From Pseudomonas fluorescens (GTDB taxonomy: Bacteria > Pseudomonadota > Gammaproteobacteria > Pseudomonadales > Pseudomonadaceae): a stretch of 64,000 nucleotides of DNA. The DNA is taken from the NCBI RefSeq assembly GCF_900215245.1, contig NZ_LT907842.1, positions 6,386,001 to 6,450,000 of the forward strand, in the 5' to 3' direction. Of the stretch, positions 57,496 through 64,000 are shown piece after piece. Below the pieces are notes generated by a model. That model was given only the letters and a program-made list of their open reading frames with translations, ran no database searches and was not told where the DNA came from. The translations under genes were made by a program, and so were the position numbers. Each line of letters opens with the position of its first letter. The first letter of the stretch is position 1.

Positions 57496-58964
57496 TGAAC
57501 AAATGGACACTCACCAGCGTCGGTATGGCCTGGATGCTCGGCGGTTGTTCGCTGATCCCCGAGTACCAACGGCCTGCGGCGCCGACCCCTGCGCAGTACC
57601 CCCAAGGCGGCGTCTACCGCCTGGCGCAGGTCAACGCCGTAGCGGTAAAGCCGGATTGGCAGCAACTGTTTCACGACCCGGCCCTGCAACAGTTGATTGG
57701 CAGCGCGCTGGCCAACAACCGTGACCTCAGGGTGGCCGCACTGAATGTGGAAGCGTTCCAGGCCCAGTACCGCATCCAGCGTGCGGACCTGTTCCCGGCG
57801 GTGTCCGCGACAGGTGCCGGCAAGCGCCAGAAGTTGCCGGCCGGTGTAACCGGCACCGGCAAGTCGGCGATCACCTCCAACTATTCGGCCACGTTAGGGC
57901 TCAGCGCCTATGAGCTGGATTTGTTTGGCCGCGTGCGCAGCCTCAGCGAGCAGGCGATGCTCACCTACCTGGGCAGCGAAGAAGCCCGGCGCAGCACTCA
58001 GCTAAGCCTGGTCGCCAATGTCGCCAACGCCTACCTGACCTGGCGCGCCGACCAGGAGCTGCTGGCCCTGGCGCAGCAAACCCTGACGGCCAACGATCAC
58101 AGTTGGCAACTGACCAGCCGCAGCAAAAGTGCGGGCAAGGCGTCGGCGCTGGACGTGGTACAGGCCCGCACGGCCGTCGAAAGTACCCGTGCCAGCGTGG
58201 CCCGTTATGAACGCCAGGTCGTCCAGGACCTCAACAACCTTGCGTTGCTGGTTGGCGGCCCGGTGGATGAGCACCTGCCGTCGCGGCCACTGGCCGATGA
58301 CCTGGTGGCACGCGTGCCCGCAGGCTTGCCGTCCGACCTGTTGCAACGGCGCCCGGATATCCTCCAGGCCGAGTACCAGTTGCAAGCGGCCAACGCCAAT
58401 ATCGGCGCGGCCCGCGCAGCGTTTTTCCCGTCGGTCACCCTCACGGCCAACGCCGGCAGCACCAGCACCGAACTGTCAGGATTGTTCAAGGGCGGCACCG
58501 GCACCTGGACCTTCCAACCGCAAATCAACCTGCCGATCTTCAACGCCGGCAGCCTGCGTGCCAGCCTTGATTACGCCAAATTGCAGAAAGACATTACGGT
58601 GGCCCAGTACGAAAAATCCATCCAGACCGCGTTCCAGGAAGTCGCCGACGGCCTCGCCGCGCGCCAGACGTTCAATGACCAACTGCAGGCGCAACGGGAT
58701 TTCGTCGCGGCCAACCAGGCCTATTACGACCTGGCCCAACACCGCTACCGCAGCGGCGTCGACAGCAACCTGACGTTCCTTGATGCGCAGCGTTCGCTGT
58801 TCAGTTCACAGCAGGCACTGATCGTCGACCGCTTGGCCCAATTGGTCGCCGAGGTGAACCTGTATACGGCGCTGGGCGGCGCGTGGAACGTCAACTCAAC
58901 CCCGACTGCCGCAGCCGGTACGCCCCCGGCGTCATCTGTGGGTAACGACGGAAAAACCGGTTGA
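57495..58964 (+). CDS. NodT/OprM-family outer-membrane lipoprotein (lipopeptide export)
   Basis: 489 residues from the ATG at 57495; the longer open frame upstream overlaps luxR. Signal peptide with lipobox LGGC (Cys18). Two OEP/TolC-like repeats (about 60-250, 265-455) with [20 protein letters not shown] near 285. The C-terminal tail is Pro/Ala/Gly-rich. luxR-nodT upstream of the first NRPS gene is the arrangement in viscosin/massetolide producers. No adaptor or pump gene is adjacent, so its MacAB partner presumably lies with the other NRPS genes. Confidence 0.9.
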   Translation: MNKWTLTSVGMAWMLGGCSLIPEYQRPAAPTPAQYPQGGVYRLAQVNAVAVKPDWQQLFHDPALQQLIGSALANNRDLRVAALNVEAFQAQYRIQRADLFPAVSATGAGKRQKLPAGVTGTGKSAITSNYSATLGLSAYELDLFGRVRSLSEQAMLTYLGSEEARRSTQLSLVANVANAYLTWRADQELLALAQQTLTANDHSWQLTSRSKSAGKASALDVVQARTAVESTRASVARYERQVVQDLNNLALLVGGPVDEHLPSRPLADDLVARVPAGLPSDLLQRRPDILQAEYQLQAANANIGAARAAFFPSVTLTANAGSTSTELSGLFKGGTGTWTFQPQINLPIFNAGSLRASLDYAKLQKDITVAQYEKSIQTAFQEVADGLAARQTFNDQLQAQRDFVAANQAYYDLAQHRYRSGVDSNLTFLDAQRSLFSSQQALIVDRLAQLVAEVNLYTALGGAWNVNSTPTAAAGTPPASSVGNDGKTG

Positions 58965-59002
58965 AATCCGCCGCGGCTTAGCACCCCGGTGGGTAGCCGA
59001 TG

Positions 59003-59875
59003 TCACTCGCCAAACAATTCCACGATCAGATTGAACACGGTGCTCTTCACCGCACTGTCCAGTTCGGTCCAGGCCAACCCGGTACTGGCCTGGAAGCCGC
59101 CCAGCTGCAAATGCCGCGACACGCAATTGGCAGGCAACGCCCGCGCCGCCTGCTGCGGCAACACCCCGATGCCCAACCCGGCAGACACCAGTGCGAGCAT
59201 GGTGGTGAACTCGCCCAGTTCGCTGGCGATCGCCAGCGGGATGCCCAGGGCCTGGATAAACTCGTCATAGAACCCCGGCGCGTAACGCCGTGCCAGGATA
59301 AACACCGGCAGTTTGAGCAGGTCGCCAGGCCGGATGAAATTCTGGGCCGCCAGTGGGTGATCGATGGGCAACGCCACGCAAAAATGCTCGCGCAGCACCG
59401 CGCGGGTGTGCACGCCGGGGTGGGCGGCCGGCAGGCGCATCAGGCCGAAGTCCAGCTGGCCATGCTTCAAGGCGGCCGCTTGATCAGGGCCGGGCATGTC
59501 CTTGAGCTCCAGTTCGATACGCGGGTAGCGTTGGTGCACCGCACGGATCAACTCGGGCAATAACTGTGGCAACACCGAAGACACAAACCCCAAGCGCACC
59601 CGCCCGATTTCCCCGCGGTTGGACGCGCGTGCCGTATCGGCCGCCCGCGACGCCTGGTGCAAGGTGGCCTGGGCTTCCGGCAGAAACACCCGCCCCGCGT
59701 CGGTCAGCGTCACCGAGTGGCGGTTGCGGTCCAGCAGGCGCACGCCGAGGCCACTTTCCAGCAGTTTTATTTGCATACTCAGCGCCGGTTGCACGATCGA
59801 CAACTGAGCCGCCGCCCGCCCGAAATGCAGCTCCTGGGCCAGTACCACAAACGCGCGCAAGTGCTTGAGCTCCAT
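59003..59875 (-). CDS. LysR-family regulator, probably of idnO-idnD
   Basis: 290 residues. HTH at 1-60 (MELKHLRAFVVLAQELHFGRAAAQLSIVQPALSMQIKLLE), effector domain about 90-285. Divergent from idnO with 134 bases between. The gap contains TGATC-AGGC-GATCA at 59901-59914, a candidate binding site. Its 3' end faces the exporter gene with a 38-base gap. Confidence 0.9.
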   Translation of the reverse strand: MELKHLRAFVVLAQELHFGRAAAQLSIVQPALSMQIKLLESGLGVRLLDRNRHSVTLTDAGRVFLPEAQATLHQASRAADTARASNRGEIGRVRLGFVSSVLPQLLPELIRAVHQRYPRIELELKDMPGPDQAAALKHGQLDFGLMRLPAAHPGVHTRAVLREHFCVALPIDHPLAAQNFIRPGDLLKLPVFILARRYAPGFYDEFIQALGIPLAIASELGEFTTMLALVSAGLGIGVLPQQAARALPANCVSRHLQLGGFQASTGLAWTELDSAVKSTVFNLIVELFGE

Positions 59876-59900
59876 CCGCCCTCCTGGTTATCACCGATAT

Positions 59901-59914
59901 TGATCAGGCGATCA
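59901..59914. promoter_or_regulatory. Candidate LysR binding palindrome
   Basis: TGATCAGGCGATCA: 5-base perfect arms with a 4-base spacer, 26-39 bases upstream of the LysR start and about 96 bases upstream of idnO. The T-N12-A span is one base longer than the classical T-N11-A LysR motif, so the call is tentative. Confidence 0.4.
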
Positions 59915-60009
59915 TAAATGAACATTGGACCTGCACCCTACACTGGGATGAAGTAAGCGCCAGTGGATCAAACGCTTATCACCATAAGCGCGCCAGGAGA
60001 GACAACCCC

Positions 60010-60783
60010 ATGCAAAACGTGTTGGAAACGTTCCGCCTCGACGGTCGGCTTGCCCTGATCACCGGCTCCAGCGCCGGTATCGGCTTGGCCATCGCTCGTG
60101 GCCTGGCCCAGGCCGGTGCGCGAGTGGTGCTTAACGGGCGCAACCGCAGCACCTTAGCGGAGGCGGCCGCCATATTGACGCTGGAAGGCCTGGAGGTGCA
60201 CACCCAAGCGTTTGATGTCACCGACAGCACGGCCATCCACGCCGCCGTCGCCGATATTGAAGAGCGCCTTGGCCCGCTGGACATCCTCGTCAACAACGCC
60301 GGCATGCAACGCCGTGGGCCGCTGGAAGACTACAGCGAGCAACACTGGCGCGAGCTGATCAGCACCAACCTCGACAGCGCTTTCCTGGTGGGCCAGGCGG
60401 TGGCGCGGGCGATGATCGCGCGCAAACGTGGGCGCATCATTAATATCTGCTCGGTGCAAAGTGAACTGGGCCGTCCGGGCATCGCACCGTATGCGGCGAG
60501 CAAAGGTGCACTGAAAATGCTCACCAAGGGCATGGCCATCGATTGGGGCCCCCATGGGTTGACGGTCAACGGCATTGGCCCCGGCTATTTCAAGACCGAG
60601 CTGAATGCACAGCTGGTGGCCAACCCCGAATTCAGCGACTGGCTGGTACAGCGCACGCCGAGCCGCCGCTGGGGTGAGGTGGCCGAACTGGCCGGCGCCG
60701 CCGTCTTCCTCGCCAGTGACGCGGCCAGCTTCGTCAATGGCCATATCCTGTATGTCGACGGTGGCATCACCGCCTCGCTGTAA
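60010..60783 (+). CDS. idnO: Gluconate 5-dehydrogenase (SDR)
   Basis: 257 residues. SDR motifs: nucleotide-binding ITGSSAGIGLAIARGLAQAG, NNAG, catalytic Ser-Tyr-Lys in ICSVQSELGRPGIAPYAASKGAL. The FRLDGRLALITG start and GPGYFKTELNAQLVANPEFSDW segment match gluconate 5-dehydrogenases (IdnO/Gno). It reduces 5-ketogluconate to gluconate with NAD(P)H. The following idnD makes 5-ketogluconate from L-idonate, giving a two-step pathway feeding gluconate metabolism. AGGAGAG precedes the ATG by 11 bases. Confidence 0.87.
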   Translation: MQNVLETFRLDGRLALITGSSAGIGLAIARGLAQAGARVVLNGRNRSTLAEAAAILTLEGLEVHTQAFDVTDSTAIHAAVADIEERLGPLDILVNNAGMQRRGPLEDYSEQHWRELISTNLDSAFLVGQAVARAMIARKRGRIINICSVQSELGRPGIAPYAASKGALKMLTKGMAIDWGPHGLTVNGIGPGYFKTELNAQLVANPEFSDWLVQRTPSRRWGEVAELAGAAVFLASDAASFVNGHILYVDGGITASL

Positions 60784-60796
60784 ACCGGAGAACCTT

Positions 60797-61849
60797 ATGC
60801 ACGCTATCGTCTGTCACGCCTCGAAAGACCTGCGGGTCGATCCCCAGGATGAACCGCAAACCCTCGCGCCCGATCAACTGCGCGTACGCATAGCCCGTGG
60901 CGGTATCTGCGGTTCGGATGTGCATTATTACCAGCATGGCGGCTTCGGCAGCGTGCGCCTGCGCGAGCCGATGGTGCTCGGCCACGAAGTGTCGGCGGTG
61001 ATCGACGCCGTGGGCAGTGACGCCGGTTCGTTCAAGGTCGGTCAACGCATTGCCGTTTCACCATCGCGCCCTTGCTGCGGTTGCCGGTATTGCCATCAAG
61101 GCCTGCCCAACCATTGCCTGAACATGCGCTTCTACGGCAGCGCCATGCCGTTCCCGCATATCCAGGGCGCGTTTCGCCAAAGCCTGGTGATCGAGACGCA
61201 TCAGGCGCATCGCCTGGCCGACCACGTCAGCCTCGCCGAAGGTGCGCTGGCCGAGCCGTTGTCGGTGGGTTTGCATGCGATCCAACGCGCCGGCACGGTG
61301 TTCGGCAAACGCATACTGGTGACCGGCTGCGGCCCGATCGGCAACCTGCTGATCGGCAGCCTGCGCGCCGCCGGTGCCGCTGAGATCGTCGCCGTTGACC
61401 TATCCGCCAGCGCCCTCGCCTGCGCCGAAAAAATGGGCGCCACGCGCCTGCACAACCTGGCCGACGGCAACGATGCACTCGAGCGCTACAGCGCTGAAAA
61501 GGGCTATTTCGACGTGATGTTCGAAGTCTCCGGCAGTGCCCAGGCCCTGCGCAACGGCCTGGAGTGCATCGCCCCGCGCGGTGTGCTGGTGACGGTCGGG
61601 CTGGGGGGTGATGTGTCGCTGCCACTGAATGTGCTGGTCAGTCGCGAGATTGAATTACGCGGCACCTTCCGCTTCCACAGCGAATTCGCCCAGGCGGTGG
61701 ACTTGCTCAATCGCCACATCGTGGATGTGCGCCCGGTGATCTCCCACACCGTGCCGTTTGGCGACGCGGTGCAGGCGTTTGAATTGGCCGCGGACAAGAC
61801 TCAGGCAATGAAAGTGGTGCTGGACTTTGGTGTGCCCGACGCGGGCTGA
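60797..61849 (+). CDS. idnD: L-idonate 5-dehydrogenase (Zn-dependent)
   Basis: 350 residues from the ATG at 60797 (CCGGAGAACCTT upstream); the frame reaching 60605 overlaps idnO. Medium-chain Zn dehydrogenase: catalytic zinc CGSDVHYYQHGGFGSVRLRE and GHEVSAVIDAVGSD, structural cysteines (CCGCRYCHQGLPNHC), Rossmann VTGCGPIGNLLIGSL. The HYYQHGGxGxxxxxEPMVLGHE pattern is typical of IdnD. It oxidises L-idonate to 5-ketogluconate. No idonate/gluconate permease (idnT) is adjacent. It converges on fetB with a 3-base gap. Confidence 0.88.
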   Translation: MHAIVCHASKDLRVDPQDEPQTLAPDQLRVRIARGGICGSDVHYYQHGGFGSVRLREPMVLGHEVSAVIDAVGSDAGSFKVGQRIAVSPSRPCCGCRYCHQGLPNHCLNMRFYGSAMPFPHIQGAFRQSLVIETHQAHRLADHVSLAEGALAEPLSVGLHAIQRAGTVFGKRILVTGCGPIGNLLIGSLRAAGAAEIVAVDLSASALACAEKMGATRLHNLADGNDALERYSAEKGYFDVMFEVSGSAQALRNGLECIAPRGVLVTVGLGGDVSLPLNVLVSREIELRGTFRFHSEFAQAVDLLNRHIVDVRPVISHTVPFGDAVQAFELAADKTQAMKVVLDFGVPDAG

Positions 61850-61852
61850 CAG

Positions 61853-62644
61853 TCAGCGTTCTTCCAATCGGTCGCGCAAAAACCGGTGGCTCCTGGAGAA
61901 CAGCCGCCGGTAGGTGAGCAGTACCGCACCGACCGTGCCCAGCGCCGACGACGCGGCGATCAAAAACATGATGACGATCTGGTAGCGCACCGCGTCCACC
62001 GGGCTCTCCCCGGCCAGCACCTGGCCCGTCATCATGCCCGGCAAGCTGACGATGCCCACCACGGTCATCTGGTTCAGCGTCGGGATCATCCCGGCGCGCA
62101 CCGCCTGGCGGATGGCTTCCTGCGCCGCTTCCCAACGCGAACCGCCCAGAGCCAGGATCATCTCGATGGTGTTGCGCCCCGAGGTCAGTTCCTGAGTCAT
62201 GCGCTCGATCCCCAGGGACACACCGGTCAGTGTATTGCCCAGGATCATTCCCAAAATCGGGATCGCATACTGCGGCTCGTACCACGGGTGGATGCGGATT
62301 ACCGCAAACAAACCCACCGCCGTCACCAACCAGGAACTGCCCCACACCGACAGGATGCTGTCGACCCGCTGCCCGCGATAGGTCCTGCGCCCACGCCCCG
62401 CCGCCGACAACCCGGCAATCAAGGTCATCGCACACATCAACGGCAGCACCACATACCAGTACGCGAACTCGAATACCCACCCCAGCAGGTAACCGATGGC
62501 CAACAATTGCACCACCGTACGCACCGCCGCCCAGAGCAATTGGCGACCGAGGCCCAGGCGCAGCAGCAATGACAGCGCGCCGTTGATCAGGATCAGCGAG
62601 GCGGCGATGCCCATGTCCAGCGCGGTGAGGTTTTGATAGTTCAT
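61853..62644 (-). CDS. fetB: FetB-type ABC exporter permease (UPF0014, iron export)
   Basis: 263 residues, about seven membrane helices. Family signatures: LGLGRQLLWAAVRTVVQLLAIGYLL (about 28-52), the TLTGVSLGIERMTQEL loop, ALGGSRWEAAQEAIRQAVR and GIVSLPGMMTGQVLAG. Partner of the FetA-like ATPase, whose stop overlaps its ATG (ATGA). E. coli FetAB exports iron and protects against oxidative stress; the same role is likely. Confidence 0.88.
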   Translation of the reverse strand: MNYQNLTALDMGIAASLILINGALSLLLRLGLGRQLLWAAVRTVVQLLAIGYLLGWVFEFAYWYVVLPLMCAMTLIAGLSAAGRGRRTYRGQRVDSILSVWGSSWLVTAVGLFAVIRIHPWYEPQYAIPILGMILGNTLTGVSLGIERMTQELTSGRNTIEMILALGGSRWEAAQEAIRQAVRAGMIPTLNQMTVVGIVSLPGMMTGQVLAGESPVDAVRYQIVIMFLIAASSALGTVGAVLLTYRRLFSRSHRFLRDRLEER

Positions 62645-63318
62645 GGCTGGGCCGCTCCACTCAGCGCACCGGCAGTCATGTGCAGGTGGAGGGCGCTCAT
62701 GCGTTGGGCCTGGTCAAGGTCATGGGACACCCAGACATAGGCGCGGGCATTATCGGCGGCATACCAGGCGGTGATCAGCGCTTCGACATCACGCGAGGAT
62801 GTCGGGTCGAGGGCCGCGGTCGGTTCGTCCAGCAACAGCACTTCAGGGTTCAGTTGCAGGGTTCGAATCAGTGAGACGACCTGGGACTCACCGCCTGACA
62901 GGTCAGCGGCGTTTTTGCCCAGGAAGTCCGGCGTTTTACCGGCGTGCCCCAGCAGCGCGGTGACCGCTGGCAGATCAAAACTGCGCGTGCGCAGCGTCTT
63001 GAGGCTGAAGGGGAAACGCAGGTTGTCTTCGACCGTGCCCTCGATCAACGCGGGGCGTTGTGAGAGGTAGCTGATGTGGCTGCGATAGTGGGGAATCTGC
63101 GCGTTGGTGATGGGCTGGCCGTTCCAGAGGAGCTGCCCGCTGGTGGGCGCATCCAGCAATGCCAGCGCCCGCAGGAACACGCTTTTACCGGAGCCCGAGG
63201 AGCCGGTGATGGACACGCGGTCGGCGCGGTTCAAGCAGAAGTCCGTGGGTTGCAGCAACGCCACCTGGCGGCGCTCGTCCCTGCGCGTAAGGCCGCGGGT
63301 TTCTATCAGTGCGCTCAT
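62641..63318 (-). CDS. fetA: FetA-type ABC exporter ATPase
   Basis: 225 residues. Walker A GSSGSGKSV, signature LSGGESQVVSLIRTL, Walker B VLLLDEPTAALDP, H-loop WVSHDLDQ. The LSGGE signature and short length fit FetA (YbbL). It is translationally coupled to fetB. It is transcribed away from the aldo/keto reductase gene, with 132 bases between. Confidence 0.87.
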   Translation of the reverse strand: MSALIETRGLTRRDERRQVALLQPTDFCLNRADRVSITGSSGSGKSVFLRALALLDAPTSGQLLWNGQPITNAQIPHYRSHISYLSQRPALIEGTVEDNLRFPFSLKTLRTRSFDLPAVTALLGHAGKTPDFLGKNAADLSGGESQVVSLIRTLQLNPEVLLLDEPTAALDPTSSRDVEALITAWYAADNARAYVWVSHDLDQAQRMSALHLHMTAGALSGAAQP

Positions 63319-63450
63319 GAACGCGGGGTTCCTCTTAAACCGTGTTGGGTGCCATGGTGAGGCACGCGCAGGAAGTTTTCATGAAAAAATTCAAACTATC
63401 GCCACCCCTGTCGTTCACAGGTTCACGTGCAACGTAAAACAGGAGGCGAC

Positions 63451-64000
63451 ATGCAATACCGTCAACTGGGCCATTCGGGCCTGCTGGTATCCGAAATCAT
63501 CCTCGGCACCGTGCCATTTGGGGGGGCGCCGAATTTGCAAAATGCGGCGCGGTGGACGTGCCCCAGGCCAAGCGCATGTTCGACATCGCGTTTGACGCCG
63601 GGGTGAATATGGTCGACACCGCCGACCTGTATTCCCACGGGTTGGCTGAGGAAGTCGTCGGTAAAGCCTTGGGTGACAAACGTCACGACATCCTGCTGGC
63701 CACCAAGGGCCGCAGCCCCGTGGACAAAAACCCGAACAACTCCGGCTCATCGCGCTTCCACCTGATCCGCGCCTGCGAAGCCAGCTTGAAGCGGCTGGGC
63801 ACCGATCATATCGACCTCTACCAGCTGCATAACTGGGACGGCGTGACGCCCATCGAGGAAACCCTCGAAGCCCTGCGCCTGTTAGTGGGCTCCGGGAAAA
63901 TTCGCTACTTCGGCACCAGCAACTTCACCGCCTGGCAGATGATGAAAACCCTGGGCAAAGCCGAGCTGCACGGCATGCTCAAACCCATCACTCAGCAGAT
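63451..64000 (+). pseudogene. Aldo/keto reductase, frameshifted in a G7 tract and cut by the window end
   Basis: The ATG at 63451 follows AGGAGG and opens MQYRQLGHSGLLVSEIILGT, the N-terminus of an aldo/keto reductase. After FGG the frame breaks in seven Gs (63520-63526) and stops at 63604-63606. One extra G would give FGGGAEFAKCGAVDVPQAKR, and the new frame runs open to the window edge with clear family motifs. These are the catalytic Asp/Tyr region GVNMVDTADLYSHGLAEEVV, the lysine in LLATKGR, and HIDLYQLHNWD. All of the 3' part is intact, so the lesion is one base. It may be a sequencing error, a recent mutation or a switchable tract. Confidence 0.8.

Noticed and set aside
59003..61849. Whole window as a genomic island
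   Set aside because: No integrase, tRNA junction, IS element or marked composition change; the gene content is ordinary for fluorescent pseudomonads.

Overview
The window looks like chromosome from a fluorescent Pseudomonas (P. fluorescens group). It is GC-rich and carries Pseudomonas-type REP palindromes. It encodes the bkd branched-chain keto acid operon, the pyoverdine genes pvdA and pvdRT-opmQ behind PvdS-type iron-starvation promoters, arnT, and a two-module lipopeptide synthetase of the ViscA/MassA type. No tRNA, rRNA, CRISPR array, insertion sequence or prophage was seen. Nearly all sequence is coding, and only two gene-free stretches exceed 300 bases.

Layout. 1-2.3 kb: start of an HD-GYP protein running off the left edge, a chemoreceptor and a small unknown protein. 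2.3-9.2 kb: bkdR diverging from bkdA1-bkdA2-bkdB-lpdV, then ilvE; together these catabolise and transaminate Val/Leu/Ile. 9.3-12.3 kb: a tandem GNAT protein and a two-gene DNA-repair pair (radical SAM plus TIGR03915-like glycosylase) behind a LexA-like box. 12.3-20 kb: pyoverdine block with pvdA, a FecI-like sigma factor, pvdR-pvdT-opmQ and a degenerate hydrolase. 20-28.3 kb: GntR regulator, five-gene Liv-type ABC importer, N-carbamoyl amino acid hydrolase and amidase, probably a nitrogen-scavenging unit. 28.3-29.6 kb: small secreted protein and a LysR regulator. 29.6-37.7 kb: LacI regulator and a sugar/polyol operon (RbsBAC-type importer, Zn polyol dehydrogenase, FGGY kinase, SDR) with a LacI-type operator at its head.

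37.9-41.2 kb: fatty-acid-hydroxylase-like and beta-propeller membrane proteins, then a secreted PPC-domain protein with a LexA-like box upstream. 41.3-45.6 kb: AttEFGH-like ABC system whose permease is split by an apparent one-base deletion. 45.8-49.9 kb: phosphatase, arnT and a second GT39 transferase (lipid A/envelope modification). 49.9-59 kb: NRPS (C-A-T-C-A-T, no thioesterase) with divergent luxR and an outer-membrane exporter gene. This is the arrangement of the detached first locus of viscosin-group lipopeptides; the later modules must be elsewhere. 59-61.9 kb: LysR regulator and idnO-idnD. 61.8-63.3 kb: fetA-fetB. From 63.4 kb: an aldo/keto reductase cut by the window edge and frameshifted in a G7 tract.

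The most rewarding items are the split lipopeptide locus with an exact Rsm-type motif over the luxR ribosome binding site, two precise PvdS promoters, two LexA-like boxes, a TAP-like hydrolase that has lost its catalytic serine, and two single-base frameshifts that could be strain mutations, phase variation or consensus errors.
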